A DNA stretch of 64,000 nucleotides from contig JBEHYN010000010.1 in the NCBI GenBank assembly GCA_048498155.1, forward strand, positions 4,855 through 68,854, given 5' to 3'. This DNA is from BOG-938 sp048498155. GTDB lineage: Bacteria > Pseudomonadota > Alphaproteobacteria > Caulobacterales > Caulobacteraceae. The notes beneath the pieces were generated by a model that saw only the letters and a list, made by a program, of their open reading frames with translations, made no database searches and was not told where the DNA came from. Below, one piece after another: positions 17,532 through 26,492 of this stretch; positions within the stretch are counted from its first letter, which is position 1; every line of letters starts with the position of its first letter. A program made the translations under genes and the position numbers.

Positions 17532-18472
17532 GCGCCGATATGTCCAGCGTCGATGATCCCCTGTCCGCCGCTCCGCCGCCCCTTCAACCCAGCTTGAGCC
17601 GGGGCGTGCGCGCCATGTTACGCCGTTGGCGGCGCGGCATGACCAAGGCCGACGCAAGCGCGGGTGCGCCGGACGCCGCTGATGCGCCCGCCGCCCCGCC
17701 GTCGCGGGTGGACATCGTCGACCAAGCCCAGGCGTTCAAGACCCTGAGGGTCAGCGAGGTGATGACGCCCCGCGCCGACATCATGGCGGTGGAGATATCT
17801 TCGCCCTTTGAGGCGGTGGTTCGCCAGTTCGCCGAGGTCGAGCATTCGCGCATGCCGGTCTATCGCGAGACGCTGGATGATCCGGTGGGCGTGGTCCACA
17901 TCAAGGATGTGTTCAAGCTGCTGGCTGAAGACGGCGGCGGCCCCGCTCCGAGCGACCCGGTGCTGCACAGGCTCAGGCGCGACGCCCTCTATGTGCCCGG
18001 ATCCATGCGGGCGGCCGATCTGCTGGTGCGGATGCAGAGCGCGCGCATCCATCTGGCGCTGGTGATCGATGAGTTCGGCGGCACCGATGGCCTAGTCACC
18101 CTTGAAGACTTGGTCGAGGCGGTAGTCGGCGATATCGCCGACGAACACGACGACGCCGCATCCGTGCAGATCGATGTGCGGCCGGGCGGGGTGTTTGAGG
18201 CGGACGCGCGGGCCTCGTTGGAGTCGTTGGAAGAGGCCATGGGCCGGCCGATGACGCCCGAGGACCTGGCAGACGAGGACATCGACACCGTGGGCGGTCT
18301 GGTATCGGCCCTGGCGGGGCGGGTGCCCCAGCGCGGCGAGATCATTGCTCACCCCGACGGCCTGGAGTTCGAGGTCACGGACGCGGACCCGCGCCGGATC
18401 AAGCGCGTTCGGGTGCGGCCCACCACCGTCATCCCTCCCGTCGGCGCAGAATCGCCCGAAGCGGACGCGTGA
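17528..18472 (+). CDS. CorC/HlyC-family protein with CBS pair
   Basis: A 314-residue cytoplasmic protein: tandem CBS domains (about 70-195, starting VSEVMTPRADIMAVE and containing HSRMPVYRETLDDPVGVVH and LVIDEFGGTDGLVTLEDLVE) followed by a CorC_HlyC transporter-associated domain (about 205-295). E. coli CorC supports Mg/Co efflux and the family is genetically tied to lnt and ybeY, its neighbours here. No transmembrane DUF21 domain is present. Start: TTG overlapping the ybeY stop (TTGA), or ATG 12 bp later. Confidence 0.9.
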   Translation: MSADMSSVDDPLSAAPPPLQPSLSRGVRAMLRRWRRGMTKADASAGAPDAADAPAAPPSRVDIVDQAQAFKTLRVSEVMTPRADIMAVEISSPFEAVVRQFAEVEHSRMPVYRETLDDPVGVVHIKDVFKLLAEDGGGPAPSDPVLHRLRRDALYVPGSMRAADLLVRMQSARIHLALVIDEFGGTDGLVTLEDLVEAVVGDIADEHDDAASVQIDVRPGGVFEADARASLESLEEAMGRPMTPEDLADEDIDTVGGLVSALAGRVPQRGEIIAHPDGLEFEVTDADPRRIKRVRVRPTTVIPPVGAESPEADA

Positions 18473-20061
18473 AACCATCGGCCGGCATGTTGCGAAGCAG
18501 CGCTCTTGCGCTGACAGCCGGCGCGGCGGCCGCCCTGGCCCATCCGCCCTTCGGTCTGTTGCCCGGATTGTTCGGCTACGGCCTGCTCTTGGCCTTGAGC
18601 GACCGGCCCGACCCGCTTAGGCCGCTGCGCTCGGCTTTCTGGCGCGGCTGGCTGGCCGGGGCGGTCTATTTCCTCATCGGCTGTTGGTGGGTGGCGCAGG
18701 CCTTTCTGGTGGACGCGGCCAAACAAGGTTGGATGGCCCCTTTCGCGATCTTAATCCTTGCGGGGGGCCTGGGCCTGTTCTGGGGCGCCGCCTGCCTCGC
18801 CTACGCCTGGTTCAAACCGGAAAATCCCTTATGGAAGGCGCTGGTGTTCGCCGGGACACTGTCAGCCGCCGAGTGGCTGCGCGGTCATGTGTTCACGGGG
18901 TTCCCCTGGAATTTGCCAGGCGAGACCTGGGCGGCCGGCTCGGCCCCGTCCCAGGCCGCGGCCTTAGTGGGCGCCTATGGCCTGACCTGGCTGACGCTGG
19001 TGATCGCCGCAGGCCTTAGCGCGCCGATCGCTTTTGGACGCAGCCGTCACAGCATCATGACGGCGTGCGCTTGCGCCCTGGCCCTGGCGGGCCTTTACGG
19101 TTTTGGCCTGACGCGGCTGGCCTATGCCCAGTCCACGGCGCCTGACGCGCCCTTGTTGAGGATCGTCCAGGCCGACATTCCCCAAAAAATGTTGGAGAAT
19201 CCAGCCAGTTTCGAGCTGATCCTGTCGCGCTATCTGCGCCTGACCGCCCGCCCGGCGCCTGACCGCCCCGCCATCGTCATCTGGCCGGAGGGGGCTCTGC
19301 CGATCTCGGCCAACGATACCTTGAGCGGCCAATCGTGGGTTTCCGTGGCCATCGCCCGTGCCTTGGGACCTGATCAGTTGCTGCTTATGGGGGCCTACCG
19401 CATCGCCGGCGCGCCCCCGGCGGCCCAATATTTCAACAGTCTGCTCGCTATTCGCCGTCAGGGCGAGGGCCTGACCCTGACGACCTTCTACGACAAGCAC
19501 AGGCTGGTCCCCTTCGGCGAATACCTACCCTTTGAGGCCCTCATGGGCCGCCTGGGGATCAAGAAGCTGGTAAATGTGGGCGACGGCTTTTCCAGCGGCC
19601 GCCCGCCGGCGCCGATCTTGGCCCCCGGCGCTCCGGCCATGCAGCCTCTGATCTGCTACGAGGCCCTGTTCCCCGGCTTTACGCGCCAGGGCGCCGCATC
19701 GACCGGCATTCGCGCGCGCTGGATCGTCAATGTATCCGATGACGCCTGGTATGGCCCGACCAGCGGGCCCTGGCAGCACCTGAACCTGGCCAGTTACCGG
19801 GCCATTGAGGAAGGTCTGCCCATGGTGCGAGCGACCCCCACGGGGGTTTCCGCTCTGGTTGACGCCTATGGCCGTAGCCCTGCGGCCCTGCGCCTGGGCC
19901 TGGGCGCGCAAGGCGTCATCGACGCCCCCCTGCCGCCGGCCCTGGCTCCAACCCTCTATAATCGATACGGGGACATGGTGTTCGCCCTGATGCTTGCCCT
20001 GTCGCTGCTGGCGGCAAGCGTGCGCTGGCGGCCGTTTCCCACCGATCACTTGCAGACATAA
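18469..20061 (+). CDS. lnt: Apolipoprotein N-acyltransferase
   Basis: A 530-residue inner-membrane protein: N-terminal transmembrane helices (about 1-210) then a carbon-nitrogen hydrolase domain. The Glu-Lys-Cys triad can be placed: WPEGALP near 272, YDKHRLVPFGEY near 342 and ICYEALFP near 395. It adds the third acyl chain to lipoproteins, the last step before Lol export. GTG start overlaps the corC stop by 4 nt. Its stop codon lies inside the palindrome that precedes metK. Confidence 0.96.
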   Translation: MKPSAGMLRSSALALTAGAAAALAHPPFGLLPGLFGYGLLLALSDRPDPLRPLRSAFWRGWLAGAVYFLIGCWWVAQAFLVDAAKQGWMAPFAILILAGGLGLFWGAACLAYAWFKPENPLWKALVFAGTLSAAEWLRGHVFTGFPWNLPGETWAAGSAPSQAAALVGAYGLTWLTLVIAAGLSAPIAFGRSRHSIMTACACALALAGLYGFGLTRLAYAQSTAPDAPLLRIVQADIPQKMLENPASFELILSRYLRLTARPAPDRPAIVIWPEGALPISANDTLSGQSWVSVAIARALGPDQLLLMGAYRIAGAPPAAQYFNSLLAIRRQGEGLTLTTFYDKHRLVPFGEYLPFEALMGRLGIKKLVNVGDGFSSGRPPAPILAPGAPAMQPLICYEALFPGFTRQGAASTGIRARWIVNVSDDAWYGPTSGPWQHLNLASYRAIEEGLPMVRATPTGVSALVDAYGRSPAALRLGLGAQGVIDAPLPPALAPTLYNRYGDMVFALMLALSLLAASVRWRPFPTDHLQT

Positions 20062-20073
20062 AGATATCTTTAT
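20058..20073. promoter_or_regulatory. Perfect 16-bp palindrome upstream of metK
   Basis: ATAAAGATATCTTTAT is perfectly symmetric about 20065/20066 and starts inside the lnt stop codon, 60 bp before metK. AT-rich palindromes of this kind serve as operators for ArsR-type methionine-cycle regulators in proteobacteria; the regulator here is unknown. No SAM riboswitch is recognisable in the 71-nt gap. Confidence 0.6.
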
Positions 20074-20132
20074 ATGATCTCCCCGACCCATCGGCCGCCC
20101 CTGGGCGGTCCTCTGTTTGCGGAGCCGCGCCC

Positions 20133-21296
20133 TTGAGCCGTTCGTCCTATATCTTCACCAGCGAAAGCGTCTCCGAAGGCCATCCGGATAAGGTCGCCGA
20201 CCGAATCTCCGACACCGTGGTCGACGCATTCCTGAGCGCCGATCCCTATGCGCGCGTGGCGTGCGAGACCATGGTCACCACCAATCGCATCATCCTAGCC
20301 GGCGAAGTGCGCGGTCCTGAGGGTGTGGTTGAGTCCCTGGAGGAGAAGGTCCGGGCGGCGGTCAAGGACATCGGCTACGAGCAGGAAGGTTTCCATTGGA
20401 AGACGGCCGACTACGCCTGTTATCTGCACTCCCAGTCGGCCGATATCGCCATGGGCGTGGACGCATCGGGCAATAAGGACGAGGGCGCCGGCGACCAGGG
20501 CATCATGTTCGGTTACGCCACCAATGAGACGCCCGAGCTCATGCCGGCGACCCTGCAGTATTCGCAGAACATCCTCTCGGTCCTAGCCAAGGCGCGCAAA
20601 TCGGGCCTGGAATCAGGCCTGGAGCCGGACGCCAAGAGCCAGGTCACCTTGCAGTACGAGAACTTCAAGCCGGTGCGGGCGACCTCCATCGTGCTGTCGA
20701 CCCAACATAAAGAGGGTCTGACGCCTGCGGACGTGGCCGAGATCGTCAAGCCCTATATCGAAAAGGTGCTGCCCGAAGGCTTCATCGACGCGGCCACCGA
20801 ATGGCACGTCAATCCCACCGGCAATTTCGTCATCGGCGGGCCGGACGGCGACTGTGGCCTGACCGGACGCAAGATCATCGTGGATACCTACGGCGGGGCC
20901 GCGCCCCACGGCGGCGGCGCCTTCTCGGGCAAGGACCCGACCAAGGTCGACCGTTCGGCCGCCTATATGTGCCGTTACCTGGCCAAGAACGTGGTCGCGG
21001 CCGGTCTGGCCGACAAATGCACCATCCAGATCGGCTTCGCCATCGGGGTGTCCAAGCCGCTCAGCTTCTACGTGGACCTGGTGAACGGGCAGGTCGATCC
21101 GGCCAAGCTGGAGGAAGTCCTGCCCGAACTGGTGGGCGGCTGCACCCCTCGCGCCATTCGCGAGCATCTGAAGCTCAATCGCCCAGTCTACGCCCGCACC
21201 TCCGCCTACGGCCACTTCGGCCGCACTCCGGACTCCGACGGCGGCTTCTCCTGGGAGAAGATGGATCTGGTGGGTGAGTTGAAGGGGCTGGCTTAG
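20133..21296 (+). CDS. metK: S-adenosylmethionine synthetase
   Basis: A 387-residue MAT. It begins SYIFTSESVSEGHPDKVADRISD and carries GAGDQGIMFGYATNETPELMP and GGGAFSGKDPTKVDRSAAY, the ATP/phosphate and metal-binding signatures. It makes SAM for methylation and for the radical-SAM enzymes MiaB and MtaB encoded in the window. TTG at 20133 with GGAG at 20121-20124 is the start that keeps the conserved N-terminus; no ATG is available. Transcription may be controlled by the palindrome at 20058-20073. Confidence 0.97.
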   Translation: MSRSSYIFTSESVSEGHPDKVADRISDTVVDAFLSADPYARVACETMVTTNRIILAGEVRGPEGVVESLEEKVRAAVKDIGYEQEGFHWKTADYACYLHSQSADIAMGVDASGNKDEGAGDQGIMFGYATNETPELMPATLQYSQNILSVLAKARKSGLESGLEPDAKSQVTLQYENFKPVRATSIVLSTQHKEGLTPADVAEIVKPYIEKVLPEGFIDAATEWHVNPTGNFVIGGPDGDCGLTGRKIIVDTYGGAAPHGGGAFSGKDPTKVDRSAAYMCRYLAKNVVAAGLADKCTIQIGFAIGVSKPLSFYVDLVNGQVDPAKLEEVLPELVGGCTPRAIREHLKLNRPVYARTSAYGHFGRTPDSDGGFSWEKMDLVGELKGLA

Positions 21297-21302
21297 ATAA
21301 AA

Positions 21303-21435
21303 GTCATTCTCGGGGCGCCTGAAAGGCGAGCCCAGGAACCCAGCCGCGAAGACCTCAACGCGCGATTTGGAGCCCAGCTTTAAAGTTATCGCTGCTGGGT
21401 CCCCGGATAAACGCTCCGCGTTTTCCGAGGATGAC
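21303..21435. repeat. Paired inverted repeat (GTCATTCTCGG family) between metK and the aldo/keto reductase gene
   Basis: Outer arms GTCATTCTCGG (21303-21313) and CCGAGGATGAC (21425-21435) differ at one position; inner arms AACCCAGC (21337-21344) and GCTGGGT (21394-21400) add a second stem. The element fills the space between the two convergent genes and may end both transcripts. Confidence 0.75.
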
Positions 21436-21442
21436 GCCGCGA

Positions 21443-22402
21443 CTAGGCCGCCGCCCAGTCCTTGGCGTCGGCCAGGGGCGCGGGATCTTCTAAGGCCATC
21501 TCGTCCCAGTCCAGGTCGGGTGGAGGGCTGGCCGCCGCGGCGATGACCGCCTGCAGCTCGGCGGCCGAGGCGACCCCGACGATGACGCTGGCCGCTTCCG
21601 GCCGCGACAAGGCAAAGCCAAGCGCGGCCTGCAGCGGATCGCTGCGGCCCTCGGCGATCATCCGGCGCACGCGCGACAGGGGACCGGAGGCGCCTTTTAG
21701 GGCGGTCGGCATGCGGTCGGGCGGCAGGAACAACAACCCCTGCAGGAAGATCGAACGCAGATGCACCTCCACGCCCAGCCCCGCAATCTCGGCCAGGGCG
21801 CCGTTGACGATCAGGCGCTGGTCCAGCAGGGACACCGGCGCCTGGACGATGTCGGGTTTGAACCGGCGGGCCAGACCCACCGGATCGTCGGAGGCGAAGC
21901 AGGAAACCCCGATAGCGCGGAACAGGCCCTCATCGCGCAGAAGCTTCAGGCGATCCCACACCGCCTGGCCGTGAACGCCAAACAAGTCGCCGGCGGACTG
22001 CACCATGATGGCGTCGGCCTTGTCCAGACGCAGACGCTTTAGGGCCGCGCGAGCCTCGTCCTCGACGAAATCGGCCCCGCGATCGCAGCGGCCGGTTTTG
22101 ATCATCACCTTAAAGGGGCAGGGCCGGGGCATAATCCGGCCGATGGTGGTCTCGGCCTGACCAAACGACACTTGCGCGTCCAGCACTTCAATACCCGCGC
22201 GGGCGGCAATGGACAGGATGTCGGCGCTTTCGCGCTCGGGCGAGCGCCCGCGATAGGATGAAGACGGCTGGTCCAGCCCCAATTGGGAGGTGCCCAAGCC
22301 GAGCTTTTCAGCCCGCAGTTTGCCGCTCTGGGCCTGGGGCGCCTTGGCCGGCGTCGGGCCTGTCCCGGATTTGTGCAAATAGGGCGTTGTCGGATAGTTC
22401 AT
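21443..22402 (-). CDS. Aldo/keto reductase-family protein with altered catalytic tetrad
   Basis: A 319-residue AKR barrel. ATG at 22402 is chosen over two upstream GTGs. Comparing with the AKR tetrad Asp-Tyr-Lys-His, Asp75 (VLDAQVSFG) and Lys102 (VMIKTG) are kept, but the Tyr position is Phe80 and the His position is Gln135 (AIMVQSAGD). The Tyr is the proton donor, so ordinary carbonyl reduction is doubtful. The C-terminal cofactor region (ALSRPEAASVIVGVASAAEL) looks normal. It lies divergent from the CysG-like gene. Possibly a non-reductase or substrate-binding role. Confidence 0.82.
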   Translation of the reverse strand: MNYPTTPYLHKSGTGPTPAKAPQAQSGKLRAEKLGLGTSQLGLDQPSSSYRGRSPERESADILSIAARAGIEVLDAQVSFGQAETTIGRIMPRPCPFKVMIKTGRCDRGADFVEDEARAALKRLRLDKADAIMVQSAGDLFGVHGQAVWDRLKLLRDEGLFRAIGVSCFASDDPVGLARRFKPDIVQAPVSLLDQRLIVNGALAEIAGLGVEVHLRSIFLQGLLFLPPDRMPTALKGASGPLSRVRRMIAEGRSDPLQAALGFALSRPEAASVIVGVASAAELQAVIAAAASPPPDLDWDEMALEDPAPLADAKDWAAA

Positions 22403-22567
22403 GTCCACCACCGTTGGGCCCGGTCTGCGCCCTCGCGCGGCCGGTCCTTCAATTCCGAAGCAAGCCCATCCTGGCGCAAATAGTTTAACGAAGCGGTATC
22501 GCTAACCGCCGTTAGGGCTGTGTTTGCCGAGCGAGCGCAGCAGCCGGTTTTGGTCTAGACTGCCACC

Positions 22568-23449
22568 ATGCACGCCTTTCCCGCCTATTTCCCCCTGGCC
22601 GGCCGCAAGATCGTGATCGTGGGTTCCGGCGACGCCGCCAAGGCCAAGGCGCGGCTTCTGGAAAGCTCGCCCGCCGAGATTGTTCTGATCGATGAGGATG
22701 AACAGGCGGCTGACCCTGAAACCTATGCCGGGGCGGTGCTGGCCTTTGTCTGCGTGGTGGACGAGGGCCTGGCCGAACGGGCGGCGGACGCGGCGCGCGC
22801 GGCGCATGTGCCGGTCAATGTGGTGGACCGGCCCCAGCTCAGCGACTTCTTCACCCCGGCGGTGATTGATCGGGACGAGGTTGTGGCGGCGGTGGGCACC
22901 GGCGGGACCGCGCCCATGATCGCCTCGCTTCTGCGCAGCGATATAGAGGCCCGCGTGCCCCAAGGCGCCGGGCGAGTCGCCGCCCTGCTCGGGCGGATGC
23001 AGGCCGAGGTGCGGGCGGTCTTTCCGGACCTCGCCCAGCGACGCTCGTTCCTGCGCGCGGCCCTGTCCGGCCCTGCGGCGCACGCGGCCATGGCGGGTGA
23101 GGCGATCCGCGCCGAGGCCTTGCTGCGCGAGTCCCTCACGGCTCATGCGCCGCCCGTCGGCGTGGTGCGATTCGTTGATGGCCGCGGTCCGGTCGAACAG
23201 CTCAGTCTGTCCGTCGCCCGGGCGCTGGCTGAGGCCGATGTTTTGATCGCCGACGAGGACGCCGAACAGGCCGTCGTGACCCTGGCCCGCCGCGATGCGC
23301 GCAGGCTCGCGCCGGCCGAGGCGAGCGCCGCCGCACTGGCCGAACTGACCGGCCAGGGCCAACAGGTAGTGCGCATCACCGGCGCCGGCGATCCGGGCGA
23401 GGAAATGGCCGCCTTGAGCGAGGCAGGGGTCCTGACGCAGGCGTTCTAA
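22568..23449 (+). CDS. Siroheme synthase N-terminal domain protein (precorrin-2 dehydrogenase/ferrochelatase)
   Basis: A 293-residue CysG-B type protein. It opens with a Rossmann fold (FPLAGRKIVIVGSGDAAKAKARLL), then FVCVVDEGLAERAADAARAAHVPVNVVDRP and DFFTPAVIDRDEVVAAVGTGGTAPM, the classical precorrin-2 dehydrogenase region. A residual C-terminal part resembles only the start of the SUMT methylase (GRGPVEQLSLSVARALAEADVLIADED) and ends far short of a full domain. It probably oxidises precorrin-2 and inserts iron but lacks methylase activity. Its stop overlaps the convergent MFS gene by 3 nt. Confidence 0.87.
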   Translation: MHAFPAYFPLAGRKIVIVGSGDAAKAKARLLESSPAEIVLIDEDEQAADPETYAGAVLAFVCVVDEGLAERAADAARAAHVPVNVVDRPQLSDFFTPAVIDRDEVVAAVGTGGTAPMIASLLRSDIEARVPQGAGRVAALLGRMQAEVRAVFPDLAQRRSFLRAALSGPAAHAAMAGEAIRAEALLRESLTAHAPPVGVVRFVDGRGPVEQLSLSVARALAEADVLIADEDAEQAVVTLARRDARRLAPAEASAAALAELTGQGQQVVRITGAGDPGEEMAALSEAGVLTQAF

Positions 23450-25113
23450 TCGTCGGCGTGTAGGTCGCGATGGCGGGTCTCGGGCAGGAAAACCAGGGCG
23501 CAGAGCACCGCGAACGCGGCGATCGACACGGCATATCGCAGTCCGAAGAACATATTTCCGTTGGCCGCCACCAGGGCGAAGGAGATGGCCGGCAGGAAGC
23601 CGCCGATCCAGCCGTTGCCGACATTATAGGGCAGGGACAGGGCCGTGTAGCGGATGCGCGTGGGAAACAGCTCCACAAGGGCCGCCCCGAGTGGTCCGTA
23701 GAGGGCGCAGGCCGCCAGGACCAAGATCATCATCGCGCCGAACAGGGCCGGCCAGTTGACCGCTTTGGCATCGGCGGCGGTCGGATAACCCGCAGCCGTC
23801 AGGGCGGCCTTGATCTGCGCCTCGCTTGACGCCTTGAGCGCCTTGGCCTGTGGGGACGCAAGGCCCTTGGCCGAGGGAGAGGCGATGCTTTGCTCGCCCA
23901 CCAGCACGCGGGCCTGGGCGCCGGTCGGCGCCGAGCGGTTGGCGTAGGATACCCCGGCGTTGGTCAGCACGCTCTTGGCGATATCGCAGGAGGACATGAA
24001 CACCGCCTTGCCGATGGGGTCGAACTGCACGGAACAGTCGGCGGGGTCCGCCACGACCGTCACCGGCGCGCTCCGGGCGGCGGCGGCTAACGCGGGAACC
24101 CCCGCCTGGGTCATCATCTGAAACACGGGGTTGATGGCGATCGCTGCCACGACCATGCCGGTCAGCATCACTGGTTTGCGGCCGATCCGGTCCGACAGGG
24201 CGCCGAACAGCACATAGAACGGGGCGCTGGCCACGCAGACAACAATCATGAACAGGTTGACGCTGGCGGATTCCAGCTTGAGCACCTTCTCCAGGAAGAA
24301 CTGGCTGTAAAAGAAGGTCGTGTACCAGATGGCGCCCTGGGCGATGAGGAGGGCGAACAGGGCGATCAGAACCACCTTCAGATAGCGCCAGCGCGTGAAG
24401 GCTTCCCCGATGGGCGCGTGTGATCCGGCTCCCTCTTCCTGCATCTGTTTGAACGCCGGGCTTTCCCCCAGCTTGGCCCGCATCCACAGGGATATGGCCA
24501 AAAGCCCCGCCGAGATCAGGAACGGAATGCGCCAGCCCCAGGCTCCGAAGTCGGCCTCACCCAGGGTCTTGCGGGTCAGCAGGATCACGCTCAAGGCGCC
24601 GATCAGGCCGAAGGAGGCGGCAATCTGGATCCAGGCGGTATATTCGCCCCGACGCTTTTGCGGCGCGTGCTCGGCGACATAGACCACGGCCCCGCCGTAT
24701 TCACCGCCGACCGCGAAGCCCTGAACAACGCGCAGGGCGATCAGCAGGGCCGGCGAGAGGATGCCCGCGTGCGCGTAGGTCGGTAGAAGGCCGATGCCGA
24801 TGGTGGCCAAGCCCATCAGGGTGACGGTGACGATGAAGGTCTTCTTGCGCCCGACCTTGTCGCCGAACCAGCCGAACACCAGGGCTCCGATCGGCCGCAC
24901 GGCAAAGCCGGCGCCGAACACGGCGAGGGTGAAGATGAACCCGGCCGTCTCACTGACGCCCGAGAAGAACGCCTTGGCCAGGACCGTGCTCAGGGTGCCG
25001 AAGATAAAGAAGTCGTACCACTCGAACGCCGTCCCGGCTGACGAGGCGACGACCACCTGCCGCATGAGCGCCGCGCTCACCACATGATCCGCGCGTTCTT
25101 TCGTGTTCGTCAT
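23446..25113 (-). CDS. MFS transporter, metabolite:H+ symporter type, with large inserted loop
   Basis: A 555-residue major facilitator protein of the MHS branch (ProP/KgtP-like), with SAGTAFEWYDFFIFGTL, RPIGALVFGWFGDKVGRKK and RVVQGFAVGGEYGGAVVYVAEHA. Usual members are ~430-450 residues. The excess is an about 100-residue hydrophilic stretch (about 350-453) with two Cys (DCSVQFDP and SSCDIAKS) and an Ala/Lys-rich part, placed in the second half of the bundle. Substrate is probably an organic acid or osmolyte. ATG at 25113 is chosen over 25137. Confidence 0.88.
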   Translation of the reverse strand: MTNTKERADHVVSAALMRQVVVASSAGTAFEWYDFFIFGTLSTVLAKAFFSGVSETAGFIFTLAVFGAGFAVRPIGALVFGWFGDKVGRKKTFIVTVTLMGLATIGIGLLPTYAHAGILSPALLIALRVVQGFAVGGEYGGAVVYVAEHAPQKRRGEYTAWIQIAASFGLIGALSVILLTRKTLGEADFGAWGWRIPFLISAGLLAISLWMRAKLGESPAFKQMQEEGAGSHAPIGEAFTRWRYLKVVLIALFALLIAQGAIWYTTFFYSQFFLEKVLKLESASVNLFMIVVCVASAPFYVLFGALSDRIGRKPVMLTGMVVAAIAINPVFQMMTQAGVPALAAAARSAPVTVVADPADCSVQFDPIGKAVFMSSCDIAKSVLTNAGVSYANRSAPTGAQARVLVGEQSIASPSAKGLASPQAKALKASSEAQIKAALTAAGYPTAADAKAVNWPALFGAMMILVLAACALYGPLGAALVELFPTRIRYTALSLPYNVGNGWIGGFLPAISFALVAANGNMFFGLRYAVSIAAFAVLCALVFLPETRHRDLHADD

Positions 25114-25228
25114 GGATGATCCCCGCCCTGGGGTCATCTAGCACCGGCGGGCCGGGAGAAGGAAGCACAGGGCGGGTTGCCGCAACGATTCCTCTCGCTC
25201 CAGTAGCCAGGCTTAACCAGCGAGCGTC

Positions 25229-26446
25229 CTAAACCTCCAGCAACAGCCGTTGTGGGTCTTCCAGGGCTTCCTTGATGCGGACCAGGAAGGTCACCGCTTC
25301 CTTGCCGTCGACCACGCGGTGGTCGTAGCTGACCGCCAGATACATCATGGGGCGGATGACCACTTGGCCGTTCAGAGCCACCGGTCGGTCCTGGATCTTG
25401 TGCATGCCCAAGATGCCCGATTGAGGGGCGTTGAGGATCGGGGTGGACATCAGCGAGCCATAGACTCCGCCGTTGGAGATGGTGAAGGTGCCGCCCTGCA
25501 GGTCCTCGATGGTCAACTGACCGTCGCGCGCCTTCTTGCCATAGGCCGCCACGGCCTTTTCCACCTCGGCGAGGCTCATGGCGTCGGCGTCGCGCACGAC
25601 CGGCACGACTAGGCCCTTCTCGGTGCCCACCGCCACGCCGATGTCGTAGTGGTTCTTATAGACGAGGTCCTGACCGTCGATCTCGGCATTGACCGCCGGC
25701 ACTTCCTTCAGGGCGGCGATGGTGGCCTTCACGAAGAAGCCCATGAAGCCCAGCTTGACGCCGTGTTTCTTCTCGAAGGCGTCCTTATAGGCGTTGCGCA
25801 GGGCCATGACCGCGGTCATGTCCACCTCGTTGAAGGTGGTCAGCATGGCGGCGGTGTTCTGCGCTTCCTTCAGACGGCGCGCGATGGTCTGGCGCAGGCG
25901 CGTCATGCGCACGCGCTCCTCGCGCTCGTGCACCGGGCGGGGCTCGGACACGGTGGGCGCCGGCGGGGGGGCCTTGGCGCGCGCTTCCAGCGCTTCCAGG
26001 GCATCGCCCTTGGTGATGCGGCCGTCTTTGCCCGAGCCCTGCGCCGCGCTGACGTCCAGGCCCGTCTCGGAGACGATGCGCTGGACTGAAGGCGACAAGG
26101 GTTGAGCGGCGGGCGCCGCCGCCTTGGGGGCCGGCGCAGGCGCCGCAGCTTTCGGGGCTTCCTTGGCGGCGGCGGGGGCTGGCGCGGGCTTGGCCGGCGC
26201 GGCGCCGGCGGCGCCGGCGATCACAACGCCCAGAACCTGGCCTGGGATCACCGTGGCGCCTTCGGCGGCGGCGATGTCCTGCAACACGCCGTCGGAGGGG
26301 GCGGAGACCTCGAGCGAGACCTTGTCAGTCTCTAATTCGACCAGGACCTCGTCCTTCTTGACCGCCTCGCCCGGCTTTTTCGTCCAACGCGCCACAGTGG
26401 CCTCGGCGACGGACTCGCCCAGGGTTGGGGTCAGGATATCGGTCAT
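25229..26446 (-). CDS. sucB: 2-oxoglutarate dehydrogenase E2, dihydrolipoyl succinyltransferase
   Basis: A 405-residue E2. An N-terminal lipoyl domain (Lys in ELETDKVSLEV near residue 42), an Ala/Pro-rich linker, an E3-binding domain (SPSVQRIVSETGLDVSAAQGSG), a second linker, and a catalytic acyltransferase domain with SYDHRVVDGKEAV containing the active His. ATG at 26446 has GGGAG upstream. It lies 46 bp after sucA in the operon sucC-sucD-sucA-sucB. No lpd (E3) follows in the window. Confidence 0.96.
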   Translation of the reverse strand: MTDILTPTLGESVAEATVARWTKKPGEAVKKDEVLVELETDKVSLEVSAPSDGVLQDIAAAEGATVIPGQVLGVVIAGAAGAAPAKPAPAPAAAKEAPKAAAPAPAPKAAAPAAQPLSPSVQRIVSETGLDVSAAQGSGKDGRITKGDALEALEARAKAPPPAPTVSEPRPVHEREERVRMTRLRQTIARRLKEAQNTAAMLTTFNEVDMTAVMALRNAYKDAFEKKHGVKLGFMGFFVKATIAALKEVPAVNAEIDGQDLVYKNHYDIGVAVGTEKGLVVPVVRDADAMSLAEVEKAVAAYGKKARDGQLTIEDLQGGTFTISNGGVYGSLMSTPILNAPQSGILGMHKIQDRPVALNGQVVIRPMMYLAVSYDHRVVDGKEAVTFLVRIKEALEDPQRLLLEV

Positions 26447-26492
26447 GTTGTAACTCCCAGATCGGGTCGGGCGCGGGCCTTGGCCCACGGTC

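Noticed and set aside
20062..20132. SAM riboswitch upstream of metK
   Set aside because: Only 71 nt are available and no conserved SAM-I, SAM-II or SAM/SAH core is visible; the palindrome explains regulation better.
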